From Candidatus Kouleothrix ribensis (GTDB lineage Bacteria > Chloroflexota > Chloroflexia > Chloroflexales > Roseiflexaceae): 64,000 nt of DNA. How positions within the stretch are numbered: the first letter of the stretch is position 1; every line of letters begins with the position of its first letter. This document shows positions 50,554 to 59,218 of the stretch, one piece after another. The DNA lies in contig JADKGW010000002.1 in NCBI GenBank assembly GCA_016722075.1, positions 372,001 to 436,000 of the forward strand, in the 5' to 3' direction. The position numbers were made by a program, and so were the translations under genes. A model generated the notes under the pieces. The model saw only the letters and a list, made by a program, of their open reading frames with translations. It was not told the DNA's origin and ran no database searches.

Positions 50554-51543
50554 CTAGAAGCGCTCGCTCGAGCTTTCGATAAAACGGCGCTGGAAGTACG
50601 TCAGCGCGAAGATGATTGCCGCCAGGATAAAGGCCATCGCCGCCGCCAGGCTGGCATTCGCGCTGGTGGCCTCGCCCAGCGTTTTGTTATAGATCAGCAG
50701 CACCGGCGTGAGCGTGGTCTTCAGTGGGCCACCTTTGGTCATCACAAACGACTGGTCGAATACCTGGAAGGTGCCGATCGTGCCGAGCACAATCACCAGC
50801 ACGATCACCGGGCGCAGCAGCGGCAGCGTAATATTGAAGAAGGCGTGGACGCCGGTCGAGCCGTCGATCTGGGCCGCCTCGTAGACATAGCCGGGGATGT
50901 CTTGCAGGGCCGCCAGGAACAGCACCATCAGCGACGGGATGGTGGTGAAGATATTCATGGCCATCAGCGCCATCCAGGTGATGCTTGGGCCTTTGAGCAG
51001 CGGCGAGTTGATCTTGACACCCAGCGGCTCGAATAGTACCTGGAACAGGCCGCGCGCGTCTTGCAGCCAGGCCACGTTGGTGCCCAGCAGGGCGTTGATC
51101 CAGCCGGTGCGCAAGTAGAGCCACAGGAAGATCATCGAGATCACGATCGATGAGGCGACGCTGGGCGCGTAGAACAGCGTGCGGTATAGGCGCATACCGC
51201 GCAGCCTGCTGTTCAGCAGCATGGCCAGCAAGATCGCGCCAATCGTCTGCAGCGTGGTGACGATCACCGCATACCAGAAGACGTTGATCAGCGAGATCCG
51301 AAACTCGTTGTCGCGAAAGGCATTGATGTAGTTAGTAACCCCGATGAAGTTCGAGGTCTGCGAGAGCGATGATTTGAGATCGGTGAAGCTGATGTAGAAC
51401 GCATACACCAGCAGGCCAAGCGTGAAAATTCCGGCGATGATCAGGTAGGGCGCGATGAAGAGGTAGGCGGTGATCGCTTCGCGCCGTGCGATGCTTTGAG
51501 CACGCGGCGAAGCCCCCGATACTGGTGGTGCTGCCACTGCCAT
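50554..51543 (-). CDS. Sugar ABC transporter permease (MalF-like)
   Basis: A 329-residue CUT1-family permease. AYLFIAPYLIIAGIFTLGLLVYAFYISFTDL is the first helix region. The EAA loop is VYEAAQIDGSTGVHAFFNITLPLLRPVI, and NKTLGEATSANASLAAAMAFILAAIIFALTYFQRR closes the protein. AAAGGAGCAAG upstream supports the start at 51543. It pairs with the MalG-like gene after a 55-base gap. Confidence 0.93.
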   Translation of the reverse strand: MAVAAPPVSGASPRAQSIARREAITAYLFIAPYLIIAGIFTLGLLVYAFYISFTDLKSSLSQTSNFIGVTNYINAFRDNEFRISLINVFWYAVIVTTLQTIGAILLAMLLNSRLRGMRLYRTLFYAPSVASSIVISMIFLWLYLRTGWINALLGTNVAWLQDARGLFQVLFEPLGVKINSPLLKGPSITWMALMAMNIFTTIPSLMVLFLAALQDIPGYVYEAAQIDGSTGVHAFFNITLPLLRPVIVLVIVLGTIGTFQVFDQSFVMTKGGPLKTTLTPVLLIYNKTLGEATSANASLAAAMAFILAAIIFALTYFQRRFIESSSERF

Positions 51544-51747
51544 CGACTTGCTCCTTTGCTATGGGGTGGTGGCAAGGCTCATGCGGCGCCAGGCCGCCCT
51601 GCGCCAGGCTAGACAACGCTTCCGGTTGAGTAGATACGCGGTGGCTGCCTGCGCGGGCGGCCTGGCGGGCCACGCGCCAACGATCAGTGTTTGTGCTTGG
51701 TCGTTGGCCATAGTAGCAGTTGCGCCCGGCCGGCCAGGCGGTGTGCA

Positions 51748-51847
51748 GGGGCGGCAATGCCGCCCCGCCTCCCCACCAAATCCGAGTCTTCATCCGATCG
51801 TACACAGGGGCCGGCCAGGCAGCCAGGTGAGCAAGGCCCACCTGGCT
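51748..51847 (-). repeat. Two hairpins between binding-protein and permease genes
   Basis: GGGGCGGC/GCCGCCCC (51748-51755 with 51759-51766) and AGCCAGGTG/CACCTGGCT (51821-51829 with 51839-51847) form stems in the 325-base spacer after the binding-protein gene. Such structures often stabilise the upstream message so that the binding protein is made in excess; that role here is inferred. Confidence 0.5.
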
Positions 51848-51869
51848 GGGGCTGCTCGGCCGGCTGAGG

Positions 51870-53312
51870 CTACTGGCTCAATACGGCGTCGGCCTCTTGA
51901 GCACCCTGCTCAAGCGCGCCCTTGATGTCTTGCGCGCCGGTGAACACGCGCTCCATGGCGTCGTTCAGCGGCTTGATCACGTCGTCCTTCTTGGCCGGGC
52001 CACCGAAGACCAGATCGGCCACCCTGCCATACGATGGCGCGTCGGCCAGCACCTTGGCGTTGGGATTCTTATCGAAGTACGGGTCGGTCAACAGGCTCTT
52101 GATCGTCGGCAGCGCGAAGCCGGTCTCGAGGATCGGCTTCTGGTTCGCGGCGCTGGTCAGGAACAGCACCAGCGCTGCGGCGGCCTTGGGGTACTTGGTG
52201 CGCACCGAGGCGGCCCAGCCGTTGGTGAATACCAGCGTCGATTGCTTGCCGCCGGTCGGGATCGGCAGCGCCACGGCGGTGAACTTGATATTCTGGAAGC
52301 CGTTGTTCGCATCGGCCAGGAACGGCAGCATCCAGCCGCCCTCGACGGCCATGGCCGAGGTTTGCTTGCCGAAGGCCTCGCCACACCAGCCGGCGCCCTG
52401 CTCCTGCGCCTCCTCGCCGGTGCCGTCTTTCTTGAAGCCATACCACCACTCAAGCGCCTTCACCGCGCTGTCCTGGGTGATGGCCGCCTTACCATTCTCG
52501 ACGATCGGGTTGCCGGCCTGCAGCATGAACGCGCCGATGCGCTGGATGTCGCGGTTGAGGCACATGCCGTTGATCTTGGCCGGGCCTTCGCCCGAGGTCA
52601 TCTTCTTGGCGGCCGCCGTCACGTCATCCCAGGTCTTCAGGCTGGCCGGGTCGACGCCGGCCTTCTGGGCGATGTCGTTGTTGATGAACAACGCCAGCGA
52701 ACCCTGGTCCTTCGGCAGCGCGTAGGTCTTGCCGTCGGCCTGGAATAGCGATACCAGATCGCCGGCGTAGTCGCTGGTCTTCACACCGCCCTCGGCCAGC
52801 GCGGCGTCGAGCGGCAGCAGCAGGTTGTTCGGGGCCAGCGCGGTCATCAGCGACGAGTCGAGGTAGAACACATCCGGCTCGGTGTTACCGGCAAAGTCGG
52901 CCTTGATCTTGGTCTGGAAGTTATCGGGCTGCGGCTCGTATTTGATCTTGACGTTCGGGTACATTGCGTTGAAGCGCGCGAATGCGTCGGTATTGACCTT
53001 CTGCTCGGATGGGTTGCCCCAGCTCGAGACGCGCAGCTCGGCGCCATCTTCGACCGCGATCTTGGGTGCGCCGGCCATTGCGCCGCCGGCCTCGGCGGCT
53101 TTCGTCGGCTCGGCCATGGCGGTGGGTTCGGCCATGGCGGTGGGTGCTGGCGCGGTAGTGGCTTCGGCAACCGGCGCTGGCGCGGCGGTGGCTTCGGCAA
53201 CCGGCGCCGGCGCGGCGGTGGGCGCTGCGGCAGTGCCGCCACAGGCTGCCAGAACCGGAACAATCAGCGCCAGAAGCAGTACGAAGACGCTGATTCGTTT
53301 GCGAGATGACAT
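51870..53312 (-). CDS. Sugar-binding lipoprotein of ABC transporter (MalE-like)
   Basis: A 480-residue extracellular solute-binding protein, family 1. Residues 1-24 form a lipoprotein signal (KRISVFVLLLALIVPVLAAC, lipobox Cys24). Then comes a 60-residue Ala/Pro/Thr linker with repeated APAPVAEATAAPAPVAEATT units, usual for Chloroflexi lipoproteins. The binding domain starts around ELRVSSWGNPSEQKVNTDAFARFNAMYPNVKIKYE and has PDVFYLDSS and a GWAASVRTKYPKAAAALVLFLTS C-lobe typical of oligosaccharide binders. AGGAGG upstream favours the start at 53312 over the longer frame. It is first in the operon with the two permeases. Confidence 0.92.
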   Translation of the reverse strand: MSSRKRISVFVLLLALIVPVLAACGGTAAAPTAAPAPVAEATAAPAPVAEATTAPAPTAMAEPTAMAEPTKAAEAGGAMAGAPKIAVEDGAELRVSSWGNPSEQKVNTDAFARFNAMYPNVKIKYEPQPDNFQTKIKADFAGNTEPDVFYLDSSLMTALAPNNLLLPLDAALAEGGVKTSDYAGDLVSLFQADGKTYALPKDQGSLALFINNDIAQKAGVDPASLKTWDDVTAAAKKMTSGEGPAKINGMCLNRDIQRIGAFMLQAGNPIVENGKAAITQDSAVKALEWWYGFKKDGTGEEAQEQGAGWCGEAFGKQTSAMAVEGGWMLPFLADANNGFQNIKFTAVALPIPTGGKQSTLVFTNGWAASVRTKYPKAAAALVLFLTSAANQKPILETGFALPTIKSLLTDPYFDKNPNAKVLADAPSYGRVADLVFGGPAKKDDVIKPLNDAMERVFTGAQDIKGALEQGAQEADAVLSQ

Positions 53313-53537
53313 CTGTTGCCTCCTTGCAGTAGTTGCTACGTTCGTTTCCATCGTATTCCACCCTTCGTTGTGGCGAGGAATGACGTTCATGGCCGGTTTA
53401 TGACGCGCGCATCACCTCCTTTCAGGGGTTGGGCTGGCGCACCAGGGCGGCCCGCCAAACAGCCAGGCGATCTATCCGTATAGCCTCGAACAGCATCATC
53501 GAGCCTGCTCGAACCACGCTGCGGCCGGCGCGGTAGC

Positions 53538-55703
53538 TCAGCTCGGCGCAAGGCCGAGCAGCTGGGCCTCGGCCCGCTGGCCCGCCAGGTACACGCACAG
53601 CCTGTGCGCCGGCGGCACTGCCACCTGTAGCCACGCACCCGCGCCGTCGCTGCACAGTTCGCCCGCGCCGGCCAGGGTTATGCCAGCCGGCAGGCGGTAG
53701 CGCAGGTCGAGCGGCGCCGGGCCGGCCTGGTGCTGCAGCTCGATCCCGTCGTGAGCGATCCTGAGCGTGAGCGTGTGTACGCCAACCGCCAGCTCGGATA
53801 ACTGCACAGACGGCCAGCCGGCCGGCAGCTGTGGTTCGATCACCAGCCGGTGCCGGTGTGCCAGCGGCTGCAGGCCCAGCAGGCCCTCGATCACGCCCTG
53901 CAGGTATAGCCCGGCCGACCATAGCTGCACGAAGCATAGGCCGATCGGGATCAGCTCTTTGAACACGCCCAGCATGCCATGCCGGGTGGTTTCGGCGATG
54001 TTCAGCAGCAGCCGTAGGCCCAGCTCGGGCCGGCCATAGCGAAACGCGGTCAGCGCCAGCAGCCCGGTCGGGAGTGTCCACACCCGCTCCTCGGCCGTGC
54101 GCGTGTGGACGAGGCCCCATTCGTTCAGCCACTCGCGCTCGATCCGGTCGAGCGACTGCCGCGCGCGCGCGTCGGCGGCCAGCCCCAGCTGCAGCGGCAG
54201 CACCACCGTCCAGTGGCCGTCGAGCTGCGGCCGCAAGTCGGTATGCAACGAGTCGGCGTACATGCCCTCGGCCGCAATCCACCAGTCCTGCTCGAAATGC
54301 TGGCGCAGCTCGGCCGCGCGCGCCATATACTGCGCAGCCTCGTGCGGCAGCGCCAGTGCCTCGGCCATGGCCCCCAGCGCACGCAGCGCACCAAACAGGT
54401 AGCAGGTGCTGTCGAGCTTGCGCGAGCCCATGCCCTGGCGCTCGACCACGCCATCGCCGATCGGGTAGGCGCCGCCGTGTGGCCCCCACATCGCCGGCAT
54501 ATACGCGTCGACGCCTTCCTGGCACAGCGGGTAGGTCAGCCGCAAAAACGCCTCGTCGCCAGTCCAGCGGAAGTAATCCCAGCATGCTATGGCGAACTGC
54601 GGCGTCTCCTGCGTGTTGCCGGGGTGAAATACACGCCCGTTGGTGGTAACCTCGTGCGGAATTCGGCCGCATGCGCGCCGGCCATAGTCGGCCAGCGCCA
54701 GCAGCGCGCTCTTGCTGGTCGCGGCGAATCCCGCTGCCGTCGCACCCGGCACGCTATACTCGGTGTCGCAGCCGAACAGCTGCGGGTACTCGGGCACGCC
54801 GGCCAGGAAGTAGGCCGGCAGGTATGGGCCGTACTCGGCGCTGAGCAGCTCGAGGTTGGCCTTGGCCAGCGCGAAGGCCCGGTCGACGGCCGGATCGGGC
54901 GTGGAGAGCGCCACGCCGCTGAAGGCGGTATGCTGGTAGCGGGCGATCGTCTCGGCCAGCAGCTGCTCGCCCGTGCCGGCCAGCTGGCCGAACAGCTGCC
55001 GGGCGCCGGCGTGGCCGCGCTCGTGGTCGGCGGTCAGCAGAAACTCCCAGCTGGTGGTCGCGCCCGGCCCAAGCTCGAAGGGGTACGCCAGCGTGGCCAG
55101 GCAGCCGGCGGCCTGGGCTTCGAGATCACAGCGTGCCGGCGCAACCGTGCTGCCGCAGGCCAGGCCCCAGCGGCCCTGCCAGCGCGAATCATAACCGAGC
55201 ACCTGTGTGCCCTCGAGCCAGAACTCGCCGCCGCCGCAGGCCAGGCCGCCAAACCAGCAGCCCAGGAACTTCAGCCAGGCTGCCAGCACCAGCGCGCCGG
55301 CGCGTGGCGCGGCGCCGGTGTTCTGTACCGACACCAGCGACACCAGCGCGGCGTGCTCTTGGGCTACAAAATCGCGCCGGCGCAGCTCGAGCCCGGCGAA
55401 CTGGTAGCGCCATTCGATATGCGATAGCGCCGCGATCACTGCCACATGCTGCGCAGCCAGCCGGTTGCCGGCAGCCTCGGCCAGCGCGAAGGTCAGGCCG
55501 TCGGCAATTTTGACCGGGTGCGCCCAGACGCCGCCCATCTCGCCAACCAGATGCTCGGCGCCGATTGGCTGGATCGCGCCGTCGATCTGGCCGATACTAT
55601 ACATCCTGCGGCCGGCCAAAAAGTAGGGCGTCGCCGCCTGCGCGCCGCCCTCGGCGCTGAGCGTATGTGGGCCAAATTGCAGAATGTGCTGCGATATGCG
55701 CAT
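53538..55703 (-). CDS. Six-hairpin glycosidase-like protein
   Basis: A 721-residue cytoplasmic protein. The N-terminal 250 residues form a beta-sandwich-like domain. From about residue 265 an (alpha/alpha)6 barrel follows (AFALAKANLELLSAEYGPYLPAYFLAGVPEYPQLFGCDTEYSVPGA, GRIPHEVTTNGRVFHPGNTQETPQFAIACWDYFRWTGDEAFLRLTYPLCQ), as in glucoamylase, GH63 and amylo-1,6-glucosidase-like enzymes. PEYPQLFGCDTEY and GNTQETP may carry catalytic acids. No secretion signal is present. It is transcribed with the oligosaccharide transporter and LacI genes, so it probably trims imported oligosaccharides; the exact GH family cannot be assigned from sequence alone. Confidence 0.7.
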   Translation of the reverse strand: MRISQHILQFGPHTLSAEGGAQAATPYFLAGRRMYSIGQIDGAIQPIGAEHLVGEMGGVWAHPVKIADGLTFALAEAAGNRLAAQHVAVIAALSHIEWRYQFAGLELRRRDFVAQEHAALVSLVSVQNTGAAPRAGALVLAAWLKFLGCWFGGLACGGGEFWLEGTQVLGYDSRWQGRWGLACGSTVAPARCDLEAQAAGCLATLAYPFELGPGATTSWEFLLTADHERGHAGARQLFGQLAGTGEQLLAETIARYQHTAFSGVALSTPDPAVDRAFALAKANLELLSAEYGPYLPAYFLAGVPEYPQLFGCDTEYSVPGATAAGFAATSKSALLALADYGRRACGRIPHEVTTNGRVFHPGNTQETPQFAIACWDYFRWTGDEAFLRLTYPLCQEGVDAYMPAMWGPHGGAYPIGDGVVERQGMGSRKLDSTCYLFGALRALGAMAEALALPHEAAQYMARAAELRQHFEQDWWIAAEGMYADSLHTDLRPQLDGHWTVVLPLQLGLAADARARQSLDRIEREWLNEWGLVHTRTAEERVWTLPTGLLALTAFRYGRPELGLRLLLNIAETTRHGMLGVFKELIPIGLCFVQLWSAGLYLQGVIEGLLGLQPLAHRHRLVIEPQLPAGWPSVQLSELAVGVHTLTLRIAHDGIELQHQAGPAPLDLRYRLPAGITLAGAGELCSDGAGAWLQVAVPPAHRLCVYLAGQRAEAQLLGLAPS

Positions 55704-56136
55704 AGTGTCGCTGCTAGACGTGCTTCAATATCCCAGCAGAGCCGCCCCCGCCACCGGGGAGGCCTGCCGATGATTATGTAAGGCCAGGTTCCTGCATACC
55801 GGCGGCTGACTTGCATAGCGTAAACGTTTGCGTTTGTATGCCGGAAATATGGGTGACGTAGCTGAAGACGCCACCCAGCATGCTGATTGTATGAGGAACG
55901 CTCAAATACCGGTGCTCGTGCGCCGACCTGGCCGGGCGGCACAGCCACCCACAACCCTATGATCACTAGCTACCGCAACCCTCGCAGATCGCTTCAGGCC
56001 GCATCGTTCGTATGTGACAAGAGTCTAGTCGGTCACTTGTTTTGAGCGTAGCCATTGCGGTTGCAGGTTGCACGTTTGCACGGTAGTACTCTCCCGTCTG
56101 CCGGCCAACCAGAAGCGGATTGCTGTCGGCCTGTAC
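55704..56136. other. Spacer between LacI gene and glycosidase gene
   Basis: The region contains a LacI-type site at 55820-55832 and, at about 56055-56095, a copy of the dispersed element GTTGCAGGTTGCACGTTTGC. No gene is seen. Confidence 0.55.
55820..55832. promoter_or_regulatory. LacI-type operator upstream of glycosidase gene
   Basis: GTAAACGTTTGCG differs by one base from the two GAAAACGTTTGCG boxes at the LacI gene promoter. It lies 117 bases upstream of the glycosidase start. Confidence 0.65.
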
Positions 56137-57141
56137 TTAGGCCGTCGCCCGCACCACGAGCCGTGGCGGCAGCAACACCTGGCGCGGCCCAGGTTCGTTC
56201 TGGAGCACGCGCAGGAACATCGCGATCAGCTCGTCGCACACCTGGTCGAACGGCTGCTGCATTGTGGTGAGCGGTGGCGCGGTATGGGCCGCGAGCGGCA
56301 GATCGTCGAAGCCGACGATGGCGTAGTCGCGGCCGGCCAGTAGCCCGCGCTTTGCGGCCACGCTCATGGCATAGATCGCCAGCATATCGCTACCAGCCAC
56401 AAAGGCAGTCGGCGGCTCGGGCAGCGACAGCATCTGATCCATGGCCAGGCGCGCGTCGCTCTCGTTCGTGAGCGCAACCGTCAGGTAGTCCGGGTGCAGC
56501 ATCAGCCCAAACTCGCGCATTGCCCGCTCGTAGCCGGCGCGCCGATGGATTGCGTACGAATAGTCGAGCGGCATGCCCAGAAATGCAACCCGGCGGTGAC
56601 CGCGCTCGATCACATAGCGCGTAGCCGTGTAGACCCCCAGATCGCCATCAACATCGACATAGGCGTACTCGACATCAACAGCGCTGCGGCCGAAGGCGAT
56701 GAAGCACAGGCCATGCTCGGCCAGCACCCGCAGACGCGGATCGTTCTGGCGTGTATCGGCCAGGATCAGCCCGTCGGCGCGGCCCGAGCGCACCAGCCGG
56801 CCCACGTCGTGCAGGTTCGAATGGCCGTTGGTGGCGGGGTGGATCAGCAGATCCATCCCATAGCGCGCGCAGCGCTCGGCCAGCACCGTAATGAAATCTT
56901 TGAACAGCAGATCGGCGGCCGGGCGGTTACTTACATCGGCGACATACGCCACGGTGTTGGTGCGTTGGCCCTGCAGGCTGCGCGCGATTGCGTTGGGGTG
57001 GTAGTTCAGCTCGGCCGCCACCGCCAGGATCTGGCTGCGCTTGTGCGGGCCAACCCCCGGCACATTGTTCAGCGCACGCGATACCGTGGCAGGTGAGACA
57101 CCAACACGCTCAGCGATCTCGATGATCGTGCGCTTCGACAT
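56137..57141 (-). CDS. LacI-family transcriptional regulator
   Basis: A 334-residue repressor. The N-terminal helix-turn-helix and hinge are typical: RTIIEIAERVGVSPATVSRALNNVPGVGPHKRSQILAVAAELNYHPNAIARSLQGQRT. The periplasmic-binding-protein-like effector domain follows (VAYVADVSNRPAADLLFKDF; PPTAFVAGSDMLAIYAM; YAIVGFDDLPLAAHTAPPLTT). It is located beside the glycosidase and sugar transporter. Two identical operator-like boxes precede it and similar ones lie near the enzyme genes, so it probably represses the whole locus in the absence of an oligosaccharide. Confidence 0.9.
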   Translation of the reverse strand: MSKRTIIEIAERVGVSPATVSRALNNVPGVGPHKRSQILAVAAELNYHPNAIARSLQGQRTNTVAYVADVSNRPAADLLFKDFITVLAERCARYGMDLLIHPATNGHSNLHDVGRLVRSGRADGLILADTRQNDPRLRVLAEHGLCFIAFGRSAVDVEYAYVDVDGDLGVYTATRYVIERGHRRVAFLGMPLDYSYAIHRRAGYERAMREFGLMLHPDYLTVALTNESDARLAMDQMLSLPEPPTAFVAGSDMLAIYAMSVAAKRGLLAGRDYAIVGFDDLPLAAHTAPPLTTMQQPFDQVCDELIAMFLRVLQNEPGPRQVLLPPRLVVRATA

Positions 57142-57164
57142 GGCCGGCTCTCGATATGGGTATT

Positions 57165-57177
57165 GAAAACGTTTGCG
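57165..57177. promoter_or_regulatory. LacI-type operator 1
   Basis: GAAAACGTTTGCG lies 24 bases upstream of the LacI start. The AACGTT core is the classical LacI/CcpA-family half-site junction. An identical box is exactly 30 bases away, which would place two dimers on nearly the same face of DNA. Confidence 0.75.
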
Positions 57178-57194
57178 TTACGCGCATCATATCT

Positions 57195-57207
57195 GAAAAC
57201 GTTTGCG
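57195..57207. promoter_or_regulatory. LacI-type operator 2
   Basis: A second exact GAAAACGTTTGCG, 30 bases from the first. It lies between the LacI gene and the divergent antiporter gene at 57395, whose own TATACT (57300-57305) is about 95 bases further on, so control mainly concerns the LacI side. Confidence 0.75.
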
Positions 57208-57394
57208 TTGTCAATAGGGCAAAAATCGTGCCCACCACGCTGCCGGCCGATTTTACCGCGATTTTACATTTACGGCGCCTAAACGCGTGCCGGGTATGGT
57301 ATACTCTGACCAGATATACACGATATCAGCTACTCGGCATGGCCAGGGCCGCGCAGGCGCCCGAGTCGTGATGCGCGCAGAAGGAAGGGGAGCC

Positions 57395-58621
57395 ATGACC
57401 TCATTTCTACAGCTGCTCCTGGCACTGATGATCATTATCGTCGGCGCCAAATTGGCCGGCCTGCTCAGCACGCGGCTAGGCCAGCCGGCCGTGCTGGGCG
57501 AGCTACTGGCCGGGCTGGTGCTCGGGCCGACCATGCTGAATATGTTCGAGTGGTCGTTCTTCACCAACACGCACCTGCACGACACGATCATCGAGCTGGC
57601 CGAGATCGGGGTGGTGTTGCTGATGTTCATCGCCGGGCTCGAGATCGACCTCGACGAGCTGCGCAAGTCGGGCACGATCGCGCTGTTCGGCGGCGTGCTG
57701 GGCGTGCTGGTGCCGCTCCTGCTGGGTTTTGCGGTTGCACTGCCGTTCGGCTATAGCATCACGCAAGCGCTGTTCGTTGGCGTGCTCCTCACCGCCACCA
57801 GCGTGAGCATCTCGGCCCAGACCCTGCTCGAGCTCGGCAAGCTGCGCTCACGCGTCGGGCTGGCGCTGCTAGGCGCAGCGGTGATCGACGATGTGCTGGT
57901 GATCTTGATCCTATCGCTGTTTGTGGCCCTGGCGGCAGGCGGCGGCGGCGCAGGCGCCGTGGTGATCATCGTGCTGCGCATGGCGCTGTATCTGTGCGGG
58001 GCGGTGCTGCTGGGCAGCTGGCTGATTCCGCGCGCGCTGCGTATGGCCGCCCGCTGGCCGATCAGCCAGCCCATCCTGACCACCACGCTGGTGCTGCTGC
58101 TGCTGCTGGCCTGGTCGGCCGAGGTTGTGGGCGCGGTCGCTGCAATCACCGGCGCGTTCCTGGCGGGCTTGCTGTTTGCACGCACGCGCTACCGCCACGA
58201 GATCGAGCGCGGCGTCAGCCAGATGGCCTACGCGTTCTTCGTGCCGATCTTCTTCGCCAGCATCGGCCTGCGCACCAACGCGCTGCTGCTCGATACGCAG
58301 CTGATCTGGTTCACGATCGCGATCTGCGTGGTGGCAATCCTGTCGAAGGTGCTCGGCAGCGGGCTGGGCGCGCGGCTCGGCGGCGCCACCAGCCGCGAGT
58401 CGCTCCAGATCGGCCTGGGCATGATCTCACGCGGCGAGGTCGGCTTGATTGCGGCTACCGTGGGCATCAGCAACGGGATCATTAGCGCAGAGCTGTTCGC
58501 GGTGACGGTGGTGATGGTGCTGGTGACGACGCTGGCAACCCCACTGTTGCTGCGCAGGGCCTTCCGCGCGCCCAGGCCGGCCGAGGCCCAGCAGCCCGCC
58601 GCGCCTACGCCGGCCGAGTAG
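57395..58621 (+). CDS. Cation:proton antiporter (CPA2/Kef-type)
   Basis: A 408-residue membrane protein with about 12-13 helices and no TrkA-N domain. LAGLLSTRLGQPAVLGELLAGLVLGPTML is the CPA2 signature near the N-terminus. LAEIGVVLLMFIAGLEIDLDELRKSG, the DD motif in LLGAAVIDDVLVILILSL, and MISRGEVGLIAATVGIS (SRGEV) complete the family pattern. AAGGAAGGGG precedes ATG 57395. It is followed by a small PII-like gene after about 130 bases. The ion transported (Na+ or K+) is not clear; DD usually indicates electrogenic Na+/H+ exchange. Confidence 0.88.
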   Translation: MTSFLQLLLALMIIIVGAKLAGLLSTRLGQPAVLGELLAGLVLGPTMLNMFEWSFFTNTHLHDTIIELAEIGVVLLMFIAGLEIDLDELRKSGTIALFGGVLGVLVPLLLGFAVALPFGYSITQALFVGVLLTATSVSISAQTLLELGKLRSRVGLALLGAAVIDDVLVILILSLFVALAAGGGGAGAVVIIVLRMALYLCGAVLLGSWLIPRALRMAARWPISQPILTTTLVLLLLLAWSAEVVGAVAAITGAFLAGLLFARTRYRHEIERGVSQMAYAFFVPIFFASIGLRTNALLLDTQLIWFTIAICVVAILSKVLGSGLGARLGGATSRESLQIGLGMISRGEVGLIAATVGISNGIISAELFAVTVVMVLVTTLATPLLLRRAFRAPRPAEAQQPAAPTPAE

Positions 58622-58639
58622 GCCCGGCGCCAGGTTGGC

Positions 58640-58712
58640 ATGTTGCCGGGTACCGGCGCTCAAACCTGCACCCTGTAACCGGAGTGGCCCCGCGCAACAC
58701 ACATGACCCACG
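58640..58712 (-). repeat. Dispersed element copy (GTGTTGCGCG...CAGGGTGCAGGTT)
   Basis: Read on the minus strand, this spacer contains CGCGTGGGTCATGTGTGTTG, then GGTTACAGGGTGCAGGTTTG. A similar sequence occurs on the plus strand at about 62677-62760 (GTGGGTCGCGTGTGTTGCGC, then GGCTACAGGGTGCAGGTTGC). The two copies are in opposite orientation about 4 kb apart. Confidence 0.65.
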
Positions 58713-58750
58713 CGTAGTTCGCCCGGTTGATTCTGATCGGTGAGGTACCT

Positions 58751-59098
58751 ATGCCACAAATTGTCGTCGTTGTACTGACCGACGCGACCCAGATTGAGCC
58801 GCTGCTCGCCGGATGGGTCGCTGCCGGCGCACGCGGAATCACGATCATCGACAGCACCGGCACTGCCCGCCTGAGCGGCGGCGGGTGGCGCGACGATACG
58901 CCGCTATTTCCCTCGCTACGCGACCTGCTCGAGCAGCGCGACCCCGACCATCGCACCCTGTTCACCGTCGCCGACGATCGCCTGGTCGATGCGTTGATCG
59001 CGGTGGCCGAACGCGTGGTGGGCGACTTCGACGCCGACCATACCGGCCTGCTGTTCACTCTGCCGGTCGGGCGCGTGCTGGGCCTGGGCCGGCCGTAG
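58751..59098 (+). CDS. Small PII-like (ferredoxin-fold) protein
   Basis: A 115-residue protein. It begins MPQIVVVVLTDATQIEPLLAGWVAAGARGITIIDSTG and has RTLFTVADDRLVDALIAVAERVVGDF and LLFTLPVGRVLGL near the end. The beta-alpha-beta-beta-alpha-beta order and lengths resemble PII/GlnB-like signalling proteins, although the T-loop signature of GlnB is absent. GGTGAGG upstream supports ATG 58751. PII-like proteins often regulate a neighbouring transporter, so the antiporter at 57395 is the likely partner; this is inference. Confidence 0.55.
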   Translation: MPQIVVVVLTDATQIEPLLAGWVAAGARGITIIDSTGTARLSGGGWRDDTPLFPSLRDLLEQRDPDHRTLFTVADDRLVDALIAVAERVVGDFDADHTGLLFTLPVGRVLGLGRP

Positions 59099-59218
59099 CG
59101 GCCGGCGCGCCCAGGCAGGCCACCCGTATGGTACAATCACCCTGGCGCTGCGCCGGCCCGGCTCTACCAACGCCACCAGGCCACGCCGAGCATACCGATA
59201 CGTACAAGGGAGGTTGGC

